Virus record (IMG/VR): IMGVR_UViG_3300037883_000021
Span: 1-44,019 of that record
Reading direction: 5' to 3' (one strand)
DNA: 44,019 bases
DNA from: a virus
Of the stretch, positions 32,851 to 41,493 are shown in pieces. The notes beneath the pieces are model-generated. The model ran no database searches. It saw only the letters and a program-made list of their open reading frames with translations, and was not told the DNA's origin. How positions within the stretch are numbered: the first letter of the stretch is position 1; each line of letters begins with the position of its first letter. The translations under genes were made by a program, and so were the position numbers.

Positions 32851-33061
32851 ACCCCAACCCGCGCAGCATTTCGAGTTCCTCTTCCTCGGTCAAGCGTGCC
32901 GGTGCCGGCTCTGCTGACTGCTCCTTGAAGCTGTTCCGCAATGCCTCAAATTCAGGGTTTGGGTCCTGGGTCAACGCCTTTGGGTCCTCGGCCCACTTGG
33001 CTTCAAAGTAGGCTTGCTCCTCGGGAGTCAAGGTGTCATCTGCTTTTGGAGGCTTTGCCAT
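32840..33061 (-). CDS. Small acidic helical protein (73 aa)
   Basis: Start at the ATG overlapping the upstream stop (TGATG), with GAGGAGGTG at the right spacing; a GTG lies one codon upstream. The product is acidic and helical (TLTPEEQAYFEAKWAEDPKA, LTEEEELEMLRGLGYDV). No family is recognised. It sits between the ADP-ribosyltransferase fusion and the protease-like gene. Confidence 0.6.
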   Translation of the reverse strand: MAKPPKADDTLTPEEQAYFEAKWAEDPKALTQDPNPEFEALRNSFKEQSAEPAPARLTEEEELEMLRGLGYDV

Positions 33062-35598
33062 CACACCTCCTCCATATGAATCTCATTGCCCACTATCTTG
33101 GTGACCATGAAACTAGTACCATACTTGAACAATGCCTCTGACTCACCGTAGTGGGGCGACAAACCTTGCACATCCTTGCAGGCACTGTTCTGGGCCTTAG
33201 TCTTGATCACATAGTGATGGGTGCCGCTCCAGACACCTTTTTTCTTGGCACAGCTGGTGAAGCCTTGCTCCTTCTTAAGATGACCCACAATGTATTTCTT
33301 AAATTCCTTAGCTGGGAGTGATGCCTTACGATAAACGGTTTGGCCATTATGGCTCGGCATCTTGTCCATAGCAGCATTGGTTGATTCCGCGAACTCATAA
33401 GTCTCCTTGGTCATCACGCTATTGCGCAATGGTTGATTCAGCGAACGCGACATCGGCCCGCAATAAGCATAAATGTGCACCGCCTCCCGGCCACTCAGGC
33501 CATAAGCCTTGCCCATGCTCTTGGCTTTACTGAAATCAGCAATAGCACCCATCAATGCATGCTTACTATTGGTATACAAAGGCTGCCCGGCATGCTCATC
33601 ATAATCGCTGTAGCGTCGCAACCCGCTGAACATGCTGGCCAGTTCTGCCAGATCCTCTTGCTCGGTGATGCCAGCGGCGAGCATGCTTGATTGCATGGCA
33701 GGCTCGCTCAACATAGCGACATATGCCTCTTTGCTGGTGCCTGTAGCTACTGGGCCTGCGGGCGCAGCGGGTGCGGCTGGTGCTGCTGCTGCGGGCGCGG
33801 CCCCTGACTTGGCCTGACTGACTGCTGTCTGCAATTGCTGCTTGGCTGCCAATCCTGCTGCCTTGGCTGTCTTGATGGTGACAGGATCGCCGGCAGTGAT
33901 GGCCTTGGCAATGGTGTCCTTGCTGGTCAGAAAATCCATCAGCGCATTCACATAAGGCTGTTCATCCGGGGTAGTGCCTATGTGAGTTTGAAAATCACCA
34001 ATGGTCTTCAAATACTCATTAGCTGTCTTCTTCGCTGCCTCAAGCTTGGGCGCATAAGCTGCTGGGTCCTTGTTGTGCTCATAAGTAGCCTCAGCTGCCA
34101 GCAATGCCTCCATGGCAGCAATATTGGCCTTCTTGTGTTCATCAATGGCCTGCACCCAGCCCTTCTTGGCAGGTGCTACTGCCGTTGTTTTCCCCCACAC
34201 AGCATTCTTTTCTGCCTCGGTGAGCGGAGGAGCAGTTTGCTTTTTGAGCGGAGCAGTTGCTGATGCTGCGCCCGCAGCAGTGGGTGTGGGCACCTTGAGC
34301 TGCCAACTCTTAGCCATCTTGAACTTGGCGTCAAAGTACTCCTTGGAAACCTTCTTCTTGAGTAGCTCACGTGCCTTGACGTAGGTCTTCTCCATTGTCT
34401 TAGCAGCGGGAGTGCCCTTGGCAGACTCATAAGCCTTCTTAGCCTCAATGAACTGCTTCATGATGTGCAGCTGGCTGGGCGAGAATGTGTAGGTCTTGCC
34501 ATACATCTTTTCTTCAGCCCAACCTGGCGGCGGCCCTGCGGGTGGCGGTGGCGGTGAAGGTGTTACGGGTGGCGGCGGTGGAGATGGCGTTGCAGGCACC
34601 CATGGCTCATCCCATGGTTCGGCAGCCTTGCTTGTCTTGCCTGCCTTCTTGGCATCGTAGGCCAGCTGACCCTTCAGCAGATTGTATCTGTCTACAAACT
34701 TGTCATACAGATCTTTAGCGTTCTTCAAGCCAGACTGCTTGAAGGCCCACTGCACATTATCCAGGTTGAGATTGTCAAGCTTCTCCTTGACCTTGGTAAA
34801 CAACTCTGGGTTGTTGCCGAACAACTTGCTAAACACCTTGCCAGCAGGATATTGCGGATCCATCAACGAGAAATAGGAATCAATGTTGTCGCCATAATCC
34901 TTGGGTTGGCCTTGCGCTCGGAACTCAAAGGCCCCACCAAGATCCATCTGCACCAGCTTCTTAGTTTGATTGTCATAGGCAATATTGTCATAAACCAGCC
35001 CCACAGTGTCCCAATTGTTGGTGAGCACCGCAGCGCCGAACATGTCTGCCAATTGTTCCTTCTCTTCAACCGTCAAGTTGTCCTGAATTTGCAAGGTGTT
35101 TGAGACATTGTCCAAATTCTTATTCCATGGCACCGAAACGCCTTCCTTGCCATCCATGTCGATCACTTCTGGCTTGGTGGTCTCAATGCCTAGCTGCTTC
35201 AACACTTCACCAGCCAAGGCTTCTGTCTTGCCCTGCTGCTCATTTTTGTAAAACTTAACATAATGCTTGTTGTAATCAAGGTCCCTGTAAGTGCCACCAG
35301 GGTTGGAGCCCAATTGTTCACCAACCTTGGTCCAACCCTCAGCCTTATTGGGTTTGGCACCTGATGCTCCAATGCTGGCAAACTTGCCACCTTCGTCGCG
35401 CGGGTGCTTGGCTTCGTCCCAGGCTGCGTCTGCGCGCGCCGCATCATCCTCTGCTTCAAACGGATCAAAGCCCAACATCTCCTTGAGCCAGGCAGGCGCG
35501 ACTGTAGGCTCATCATCATTCGGCTCCTCGCTGGAGCGCCAGTCAGGCTCCTGCTCTTCCTTGATGGGGCCAATGGTGATGTCAGGAAGATCGTCCAC
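33061..35598 (-). CDS. Kinase-fold plus ADP-ribosyltransferase fusion protein (845 aa)
   Basis: A GTG start overlaps the upstream TAG. Domains in order: an acidic leader (1-60); linker KHPRDEGGKFASIGASGAK (64-82); a domain (about 100-300) with the layout of HipA/actin-fragmin-kinase-like phosphotransferases: Lys115 in YVKFYK, NNWDTVGLVYDN (194-205) as catalytic loop and MDLGGAF (Asp219) as the metal motif; a Pro-rich linker (335-358); long Ala/Lys helices (370-600); and a C-terminal ADP-ribosyltransferase (about 640-845) with Arg757 (VYRK), Ser782 (GFTSC) and Glu819-x-Glu821 (GESEALF), the R-S-E signature that moves ADP-ribose from NAD+ to a target. Position in the head module suggests a virion-carried effector; kinase activity is an inference, ART assignment is firmer. 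Confidence 0.78.
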   Translation of the reverse strand: MDDLPDITIGPIKEEQEPDWRSSEEPNDDEPTVAPAWLKEMLGFDPFEAEDDAARADAAWDEAKHPRDEGGKFASIGASGAKPNKAEGWTKVGEQLGSNPGGTYRDLDYNKHYVKFYKNEQQGKTEALAGEVLKQLGIETTKPEVIDMDGKEGVSVPWNKNLDNVSNTLQIQDNLTVEEKEQLADMFGAAVLTNNWDTVGLVYDNIAYDNQTKKLVQMDLGGAFEFRAQGQPKDYGDNIDSYFSLMDPQYPAGKVFSKLFGNNPELFTKVKEKLDNLNLDNVQWAFKQSGLKNAKDLYDKFVDRYNLLKGQLAYDAKKAGKTSKAAEPWDEPWVPATPSPPPPPVTPSPPPPPAGPPPGWAEEKMYGKTYTFSPSQLHIMKQFIEAKKAYESAKGTPAAKTMEKTYVKARELLKKKVSKEYFDAKFKMAKSWQLKVPTPTAAGAASATAPLKKQTAPPLTEAEKNAVWGKTTAVAPAKKGWVQAIDEHKKANIAAMEALLAAEATYEHNKDPAAYAPKLEAAKKTANEYLKTIGDFQTHIGTTPDEQPYVNALMDFLTSKDTIAKAITAGDPVTIKTAKAAGLAAKQQLQTAVSQAKSGAAPAAAAPAAPAAPAGPVATGTSKEAYVAMLSEPAMQSSMLAAGITEQEDLAELASMFSGLRRYSDYDEHAGQPLYTNSKHALMGAIADFSKAKSMGKAYGLSGREAVHIYAYCGPMSRSLNQPLRNSVMTKETYEFAESTNAAMDKMPSHNGQTVYRKASLPAKEFKKYIVGHLKKEQGFTSCAKKKGVWSGTHHYVIKTKAQNSACKDVQGLSPHYGESEALFKYGTSFMVTKIVGNEIHMEEV

Positions 35599-36896
35599 TA
35601 CACCGTCTCCAAGGCTGCTTTCCAGCCCATGAACACCCGTGGGTCAATGTAGGCTGTCAGTGCCACTGAAGGGGTGTTGCCCAACATTTGCGAAACCTGC
35701 TTGGCAACATCCATCACTGACTTCTTGAATGCCTTTGCTGAGGTAGGTGCTGACGCGGCTTTCACCAACTCCTGCGCCGTGGAAGTGCCCACCGCAGTGC
35801 GGAAGTCTTTCACCTTGAAGCCACCCCCGTCCAGCGAGTGAGTGTAGTCGCGCAATGCCGCATCATTGGTCTTGCTGAACAACTTGCCGCTGGCGCCCGC
35901 ACTCTGCGCCCGCTTCAACAACATGTTGGCGATGTCCTTGTCTTGGACTGGGATGTCGAGGTCAACTCCCTTTTTACCCACAAAACGCAGCCGCACGGCA
36001 TCACCATCTTGCACAATGTGTTGGCCTTGGAGGGTCGTGGCCCCATAGGCCAGCTTTTCCGCCTTATAACCACCTTCTTTTTCTTCAGCACCTGGACGCA
36101 CTCCTGTGCTCATGATGAGAGCCAAGCAATCTGCCGCGTCACGAGTGCGCGCATTGTCAGCCTTGCGACCCGCCTCGTTCTGCTTGGCAATGTCAGTGAA
36201 CTTGCCCAGCAGCTCATTGATACGCGCAAACTTCATCACTGCCTGCTTCTCATTGTGCAATGCTGAGTAGTGGTACTGCGTCTTGCCCTTGGCGCTCACT
36301 GAAGTGGCCACCAGCAATGCGGCCGGATCAGGATTGTATCTCACATTCTTGTAGCCAGGAGGTATCTTGATGGCCCGCACATGGATGGGGAGCTCGCCCC
36401 CTTCCGCCGTCTGCCACTGGCCATCGACATTCTTAGCGGCCACCAGTGGATTCTTGGCCCCGACACTGCCCCCTTCGGCAAACTTGCCTTCCTCATCACG
36501 CGGGTGATCGGTCTCACGGAACTCCTGGTCGGCGCGCTTACTGGGCTTTGGTCCCAGAGCCTTGCGCAGCGCCTCAACAGGCATGATCCAGCGCCAATCA
36601 TCATGTTCATCTCGAGCCAGCCTCGGCGAGAACTCATCATCCACATCATACAAGTAGGTAGTCGCGTCGACGCCATTCTTGACGCGCCGACAGAACCATT
36701 TACCAGCATGCCCAGCACGGTATTTGATTTCTTCCCAGACCTCACGCACTGCTGCCTGCTCAGAGGTCTCACCTTCCTCGACCTTGCCACCAGGCAGCGC
36801 CCACTCGCCACCATGATCGCCGCCTTCATGCGCGCGCCGCAATAAGAGCACCTTACCCTCTGGAGTGCGGAACATGATGAAGGCTGCATTGATCAT
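35598..36896 (-). CDS. Nudix hydrolase - topoisomerase IB fusion (432 aa)
   Basis: Residues 1-120 are a Nudix domain: the box runs from Gly37 to Tyr59 ([20 protein letters not shown], then EIKY), complete except Lys58 in place of the usual Gly. Linker [20 protein letters not shown] spans 129-148. Residues about 165-432 match topoisomerase [22 protein letters not shown] and KTQYHY in the N-terminal lobe; Arg267 (STGVRPG), Lys308/309 (VGKKG), Arg366 (KDFRTAVGT), Asn407 (LGNTP) and the nucleophile Tyr416 (AYIDP). Bacterial-type TopIB also has Asn at the place of the viral His. The ATG overlaps the upstream stop. Finding this pair fused in a head gene cluster is unusual. Confidence 0.85.
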   Translation of the reverse strand: MINAAFIMFRTPEGKVLLLRRAHEGGDHGGEWALPGGKVEEGETSEQAAVREVWEEIKYRAGHAGKWFCRRVKNGVDATTYLYDVDDEFSPRLARDEHDDWRWIMPVEALRKALGPKPSKRADQEFRETDHPRDEEGKFAEGGSVGAKNPLVAAKNVDGQWQTAEGGELPIHVRAIKIPPGYKNVRYNPDPAALLVATSVSAKGKTQYHYSALHNEKQAVMKFARINELLGKFTDIAKQNEAGRKADNARTRDAADCLALIMSTGVRPGAEEKEGGYKAEKLAYGATTLQGQHIVQDGDAVRLRFVGKKGVDLDIPVQDKDIANMLLKRAQSAGASGKLFSKTNDAALRDYTHSLDGGGFKVKDFRTAVGTSTAQELVKAASAPTSAKAFKKSVMDVAKQVSQMLGNTPSVALTAYIDPRVFMGWKAALETV

Positions 36897-37021
36897 TTCT
36901 TGGGCGGCACTGACTTGGGTGGCGGCAATGGTTTCTTGACAGCTGATTGCACTTGCGGAGCCTGTCTAATCACCGGCCCAGAAGGCGGAAATGGATTTGG
37001 TCTGTTGCCAATGCGTGGCAT
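36893..37021 (-). CDS. Small Pro/Lys-rich protein (42 aa)
   Basis: Its ATG follows GAGGAGCAATTAAA, a strong ribosome site, and its stop overlaps the next start (ATGA). The sequence is basic and proline-rich ([20 protein letters not shown], then [15 protein letters not shown]) with no predicted fold. Size, coupling and codon pattern support translation. Function unknown. Confidence 0.6.
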   Translation of the reverse strand: MPRIGNRPNPFPPSGPVIRQAPQVQSAVKKPLPPPKSVPPKK

Positions 37022-37022
37022 T

Positions 37023-37118
37023 TTAATTGCTCCTCATGTCAACGATCACCAACCAATTGAGCGCCCCCACCAACACAAGCGCAATGGCAATAATCAGCCA
37101 GGTGACAACACCCCTCAA
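37023..37118 (-). CDS. Tiny membrane protein, TTG start (31 aa)
   Basis: A TTG start overlaps the upstream TGA (TTGA), with GGGGGC 8-13 bases upstream. The product is one hydrophobic helix (VVTWLIIAIALVLVGALNWL) with a short polar end (VDMRSN); the GALNW motif recalls small DUF378-type membrane proteins. It sits in the head module, away from the lysis genes. Function unknown; the TTG start lowers confidence. Confidence 0.45.
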   Translation of the reverse strand: MRGVVTWLIIAIALVLVGALNWLVIVDMRSN

Positions 37119-37621
37119 CGCGCAACTGCCCCCGCATAATCCTTCTTCTCTTTCTCCTCAAAGGCATCCATGCGCTTGCTGAGCCCATCAACAGCGTCCT
37201 CGATGTGCTTGACAATCAAGTCGCTATCCTGCTTGGTCTCCAGCTCAGTGAGCGCATCAGCCTTCTTACCCAGCGCCTTGCGAGTCTGCGACCTGATTTC
37301 GTCGCGCAATGACCTGATCTGCTCCTTGGTGTCATCGATAGCGTTCTGGCGTTCTTGCCCTTCATCAACCTGCTCCTGTTCACGCTCCAGCGCCTCCAGC
37401 TGCTGCTCGGCGTCCTTCAGCTGAGTTGGAAGGTCTTGCGCTTCTTGCTCTTCATCTTCCTGCTTCTTTTCACCTGGCTCGGTCTCGGCATCAGCTTTGT
37501 CGACGCCCTTGATAGTGCCCTTGTTCTTGGAGGCATAGAAGACAGCTTCACCTTTTTCTTTGCCATAGTTCTGCTGCATCGCCCCCTTGATCTTCTCACC
37601 CTTTTCCGTCAGTGGCATCAT
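37115..37621 (-). CDS. Coiled-coil protein with GEKIKGAMQ...[15 protein letters not shown] head
   Basis: 168 residues; the ATG overlaps the fibre stop (ATGA). Residues 2-40 form a compact motif ([18 protein letters not shown], then [19 protein letters not shown]) that I recognise at the ends of various phage structural proteins. From about 45 to 160 it is a long acidic coiled coil ([20 protein letters not shown]). It could act in head assembly, possibly with the acidic scaffold-like protein. Function not established. Confidence 0.6.
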   Translation of the reverse strand: MMPLTEKGEKIKGAMQQNYGKEKGEAVFYASKNKGTIKGVDKADAETEPGEKKQEDEEQEAQDLPTQLKDAEQQLEALEREQEQVDEGQERQNAIDDTKEQIRSLRDEIRSQTRKALGKKADALTELETKQDSDLIVKHIEDAVDGLSKRMDAFEEKEKKDYAGAVAR

Positions 37622-39231
37622 CTGCCTCCCTCTAGTTCAGCGACACGCTTGCGCAGCGATTGCAGCTCAGAGACCAAATAGGGCACCAGTTTGGAATAAT
37701 CTGCGCCCCACAAATGGGGTCCATGATCTGCGACTTTCCTGCCAGGTGGATCTGGCAACGGCGGAGTGACGGCCATCGGCGCCACCTCATAAAGCTCCTG
37801 GGCTACAAAGCCATGTCCAGTGTTTGACGGTGCTCTGGTCTGGGCTACAACGTCAAACGCTGGTGCTGGTGGTTTCCATTCAAAGGCCACAGGCCTCATG
37901 TTGTCAATTAGCTCACCTACATCGATATCGTCTTCAAGATCGCGGATATTGTCTTTGATGCTCCTGTCGCAGGTAGTGTTGTAGGATGTAGTTGAACCGT
38001 TGGTGTAGATATTGCCAACATTGTTGCCGCCAGCCGTATAATAAGTGAGATAGGCACTGGTGCTGTCAGAACGCGTCAGATTGGCATAACCAACGCCGGA
38101 TGCTGTCGCGATCTGGTAGGAAGATGCCGACCAACCTGCGGAGTTCCCTGAGGGATTGGAGGTTGATAGATTGCCACCATTGTTGGTGCTATTTGACAGA
38201 TAGAGGCCGCCAGTTCCCAAATTGATGGCAGCAGCACCGCCCATTGTCAGGCCACCCGTCATCGTGCCCCCAGCAAGTGGCAGGCGCGAAGTGTCGCTCG
38301 GATGGATGTGGTCGGCACGAGCATAGTTTAAAGAAGTGCCAATCGCTACCGCTCCATCCATCAATGGATTGGTAGTTGACGGTGCTGGTCCTCCTGATGC
38401 TGGAGTTGTCCATATGGTATCGTAGTTGGTCGCCGAGTTCTTGGTGAGCACCTGATTGGTGGTGCCACCTGTTGGAACACCTTGACCTGCGGCGCCAGTT
38501 GGTCCTGCTGGGCCTGTGGCACCTGTGAGCCCTGTGGCCCCTGTAGCGCCTGTTGGGCCTGCTGGGCCAGTGTTGCCGATTGGCCCTTGCGGCCCGGTAG
38601 CGCCCGTAAGCCCTATGGGTCCTTGCGGCCCAGTAGCGCCGGTATTGCCGATTGGCCCCTGTGGCCCTGTCGCGCCGGTGTTGCCTGGAACGCCTTGTGG
38701 ACCTGCTGCGCCTGTGGCGCCTGTCAGCCCTATTGGGCCTTGCGGACCAGTAGGACCTGCTGGTCCTGCCGCGCCAGTTGCTCCAGGTGGTCCAGCAGCG
38801 CCTGCCGATCCAGGAGGACCAGTTGGACCCGCAGGTCCGGTTGGTCCAGGCGGTCCTGGAGCTCCGCCTCCACCAGGGGCCGTAGTATCGACAGCAGCTT
38901 GTTCAAACCAACTTGCCTTGCCATCCCAATAATAGTTGCCTAAGCTCTTGTTGCTGATGATCCGGTTGACATTGCCCAACAAGTTGATGCTGGGCGGATT
39001 ATGCTTAATGGTGATGGTGCCACCACTCGGCTCAAACACCACATTCTTAGTGACAGGTATCCCAACTTCACCCTCACCGAACGAAGTGATAGTGCCTGTG
39101 CCATACAACACTACCCGATTGGTGTCGACGCTATTGTCGGGTGGTGCCAGCGGGTTGATACCAATGGACGAAACCTGGAAGCTCTCGCTAGGAGCTTCGC
39201 CTTGCGCATTACTGAAGGCTGATATCGCCAT
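37618..39231 (-). CDS. Collagen-like fibre with S74 domain, catalytic Ser replaced by Cys
   Basis: 537 residues. After a 115-residue N-terminal domain comes about 125 residues of Gly-x-y collagen repeats (121-250), then stalk motifs ([30 protein letters not shown]), a Gly/Ser/Asn-rich head and a C-terminal S74 domain ([30 protein letters not shown], coiled coil). Where other S74 domains in this genome have Ser five residues before the Lys, this one has Cys421 (CDRSIK; codon 37969-37971). It may cleave by Cys or not at all. Its place among head genes suggests a head fibre or whisker. Confidence 0.85.
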   Translation of the reverse strand: MAISAFSNAQGEAPSESFQVSSIGINPLAPPDNSVDTNRVVLYGTGTITSFGEGEVGIPVTKNVVFEPSGGTITIKHNPPSINLLGNVNRIISNKSLGNYYWDGKASWFEQAAVDTTAPGGGGAPGPPGPTGPAGPTGPPGSAGAAGPPGATGAAGPAGPTGPQGPIGLTGATGAAGPQGVPGNTGATGPQGPIGNTGATGPQGPIGLTGATGPQGPIGNTGPAGPTGATGATGLTGATGPAGPTGAAGQGVPTGGTTNQVLTKNSATNYDTIWTTPASGGPAPSTTNPLMDGAVAIGTSLNYARADHIHPSDTSRLPLAGGTMTGGLTMGGAAAINLGTGGLYLSNSTNNGGNLSTSNPSGNSAGWSASSYQIATASGVGYANLTRSDSTSAYLTYYTAGGNNVGNIYTNGSTTSYNTTCDRSIKDNIRDLEDDIDVGELIDNMRPVAFEWKPPAPAFDVVAQTRAPSNTGHGFVAQELYEVAPMAVTPPLPDPPGRKVADHGPHLWGADYSKLVPYLVSELQSLRKRVAELEGGR

Positions 39232-39234
39232 GTA

Positions 39235-40314
39235 TCAATAAGTGCCAGCATCCAGCGTCATGTTCTCTGCATATTGCAGGGTGACGGGTTGCATGGCTCC
39301 CACCGGATCAGCATCAAGGTTCAACGCACCAAACAACGTGCCACCGCCCAATGACAAGTAGAGCGTATCAGCTGCTGCCTGCGTCAGCCCCGCGCCAATG
39401 ATGACCTGGTAGATGGACAGATTGTCATTCCAGATAATCAAATCACCGTCTTCAAAGGTGGTGCCCAACGGGAACCCAGGCAGCGCCACTGTAGTGGTGC
39501 CAGCAGCAGACATGTAGTAATCACCTGCCGCGTTGCCTGCTACCACCGTCAGATCAGGGGTGTTGCTGGCCGGATCATAAGTGCCCTGGAACAACCGCAA
39601 GGCGGCCACTTGGGTGTCAACATAGTTCTTGTTGGCAGCCTCACCCGGATTGACTGGCGCAAGAGTGACCAGTGGCCCCGACATAGTGCCACCAGCCAGA
39701 TCAAGTTTAGCAGTATCGCTGACATGCTGGTGATCTTGACGGGCATAAGCCGTCGAAATGCCCACCGCGCCCGCGCCATCCATTGGAGACTGAATGACGG
39801 CTGGCGCTGGCACTACAATGCCAGCCAGACCAAAGGCTACTGCATTGTCAACATAAAATGTGCTAGCAATTTGATTGTCACTGCTACCAGCCAGGGCATT
39901 AGGCACCCTTGGTGTGCCCAGGAACAAGGGTGATAACAGCGGCGCATAAGGCAGCAGTTCTGTGGTAAGGTCAAGGTCAGTGATATCAGCCATCACCAAG
40001 GTGACAGTGCCAGTCTTGCCAGCGACGCTACTGACCGCACCGCCCGCTGGTGTCCAGCTGGCTGAGGGTGGAGGCTGGCCTGTGTTGGGAGCATTGGCTC
40101 TGTAAATGTTGCCGCCAGAGAGCACATGATCGCCAACCACATAATTGGCAACAGCACTCCAGAAGCGCACTGCCAGCAGTTGCTGTCCAGAAGTGCCATC
40201 ATGCACCCCAAACGCCATATCGCCCCAATTGACCCAGGGCGAGCCCGCAGTAGTGCCACCTGGAGGAACAGAACCAGGGGTGGAGGAGCGCAGGATGTTA
40301 AGGATATTTGCCAT
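39235..40314 (-). CDS. Fibre-like virion protein without S74 domain (359 aa)
   Basis: Start at the ATG at 40314 behind TAGGAA. The N-terminus (ILNILRSSTPGSVPPG...SPWVNWGDMAFGV, then YVVGDHVLSGGNIYRANAP and SWTPAGG) is the same module as in the S74 fibre at 9933-11093; the second half of it resembles a chitin-binding type 5/12 fold. Then come GKTGTVTL, ASTFYVDNAV, YARQDHQHVSDTAKLDLAGGTMSG and AANKNYVDTQV stalk motifs. It lacks a chaperone domain, so it may trimerise with a neighbour's help. Probably a head fibre. Confidence 0.75.
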   Translation of the reverse strand: MANILNILRSSTPGSVPPGGTTAGSPWVNWGDMAFGVHDGTSGQQLLAVRFWSAVANYVVGDHVLSGGNIYRANAPNTGQPPPSASWTPAGGAVSSVAGKTGTVTLVMADITDLDLTTELLPYAPLLSPLFLGTPRVPNALAGSSDNQIASTFYVDNAVAFGLAGIVVPAPAVIQSPMDGAGAVGISTAYARQDHQHVSDTAKLDLAGGTMSGPLVTLAPVNPGEAANKNYVDTQVAALRLFQGTYDPASNTPDLTVVAGNAAGDYYMSAAGTTTVALPGFPLGTTFEDGDLIIWNDNLSIYQVIIGAGLTQAAADTLYLSLGGGTLFGALNLDADPVGAMQPVTLQYAENMTLDAGTY

Positions 40315-40325
40315 GGTTCTTTTTC

Positions 40326-40616
40326 CTAATAAGGACCACAATCAACTGTGCCATCAGGGTCAATGCCACTACCACCACCACTGCCAGGTGGTCCTGGCGG
40401 ACCCGGCGGACCCGTAGGTCCTGGTGGCCCAGCAACTCCATCAAGACCTGGCGGCCCTTGAGCGCCCGGTGGACCTGGTTGTGGACCAGGACCCGCAGGT
40501 GGTGCGGCCTTGGTCGGAGCTGGACTGGTAAACTGAACAGGTCTAGCCCGTCCAACATAGCCTGCGCGCCCAACAACACCAGTACGGATCTGCCAGAGTG
40601 AGCGTGAGGTGGGCAT
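40326..40616 (-). CDS. Short collagen-like protein (96 aa)
   Basis: After about 40 basic residues ([20 protein letters not shown]) the protein has a Gly-x-Pro collagen stretch (about residues 42-78: [20 protein letters not shown] and on) and ends [13 protein letters not shown]. Starts one base after the head morphogenesis stop. It may form a triple helix with, or act as a cap for, the larger collagen-like fibre two genes downstream. Confidence 0.75.
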   Translation of the reverse strand: MPTSRSLWQIRTGVVGRAGYVGRARPVQFTSPAPTKAAPPAGPGPQPGPPGAQGPPGLDGVAGPPGPTGPPGPPGPPGSGGGSGIDPDGTVDCGPY

Positions 40617-40617
40617 G

Positions 40618-41493
40618 TCACTCAGCCGCTGCTGCTAGCTCAACTTCATCAAGTGCCGCCAGCGCTGCCTGGCCCTTCTTGGTCAGCATCACCGCTGGCA
40701 GCGCATCCAGGTTGTAGATGTACTCATAATAGCAGCGGCAGTAAACCTCCTCAGCGGGCTGGGTGATCTCGTCAGTGTAGCCTGCCTTGGATGGCTTCAT
40801 CAGCCCTTGCTCCAGCGCCCAGTTGCCACGAATTGTATAGATGTTGAGATCACGCTCCTTGTGATCCTCACGATAGTTATAATTGCGTTGACGCCAGTTA
40901 GAATGCCAAATTCCTGCAATAGCTCCTGTTCCCAGCGCAAAAGTCGCGTTGAGGGAACTATTGAGCTTATGGCCCTGGTCGGTGTTGAGCCGGTTGGTCT
41001 CATAGCGCACCTTCCTGAAATCTTTGAGCAGCAGGTTGGTTTGCTTGGCAGGTGGGGTTGGGGTCCCGCCTGGAGGCACGGAGGACGCCCAACCCCGGAA
41101 CCGACGTAAGGTGGCGGCGAGGCTCTCCTCACGGCGGATCTTGATCAGATCGGCGCTGGCCGCTATGCGCCGATCAAGCTCATTGCGCATGATGCTGGCC
41201 AACTGTGGTAAGCTTTGGATGTGGCGGAAATACATCTCTGGGCCCATGCGCCGCGCAGTAACGGCTTGCAGTTTTGCCAGATGGGGTGGCAACTTGCGCG
41301 TAGCCCGTTGGTAGACGCTGCTCAGGTGACGCGCGATACGCTCACTGGCCTCAGTTGGTGAAATCAATGCACCTGTAGCTGCCGCCTCGATACGCTGGGC
41401 CCAAGTGTCAAGGGCTGACTCGGAAGTGTAGCCATTTTGCGCAAAGTACTTGACAGCATCACGGATCACTTGCTGAAAGTCGCGCAGGCTCAT
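40618..41493 (-). CDS. Head morphogenesis protein (SPP1 gp7 / Mu F-like)
   Basis: 291 residues from the ATG at 41493 (ATGA overlap). Helical and basic, with [55 protein letters not shown], then a C-terminal [20 protein letters not shown] and [13 protein letters not shown] motif, which is characteristic of minor head proteins of the SPP1 gp7/Mu gpF group. Its place just after the portal gene agrees. Such proteins enter the prohead with the portal and often go with the DNA into the host. Confidence 0.78.
   Translation of the reverse strand: MSLRDFQQVIRDAVKYFAQNGYTSESALDTWAQRIEAAATGALISPTEASERIARHLSSVYQRATRKLPPHLAKLQAVTARRMGPEMYFRHIQSLPQLASIMRNELDRRIAASADLIKIRREESLAATLRRFRGWASSVPPGGTPTPPAKQTNLLLKDFRKVRYETNRLNTDQGHKLNSSLNATFALGTGAIAGIWHSNWRQRNYNYREDHKERDLNIYTIRGNWALEQGLMKPSKAGYTDEITQPAEEVYCRCYYEYIYNLDALPAVMLTKKGQAALAALDEVELAAAAE

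Noticed and set aside
38482-38943. Plus-strand frames opposite the collagen-like fibre, one of them also repetitive
   Set aside because: Antisense of Gly-x-y codons; no independent start signal.
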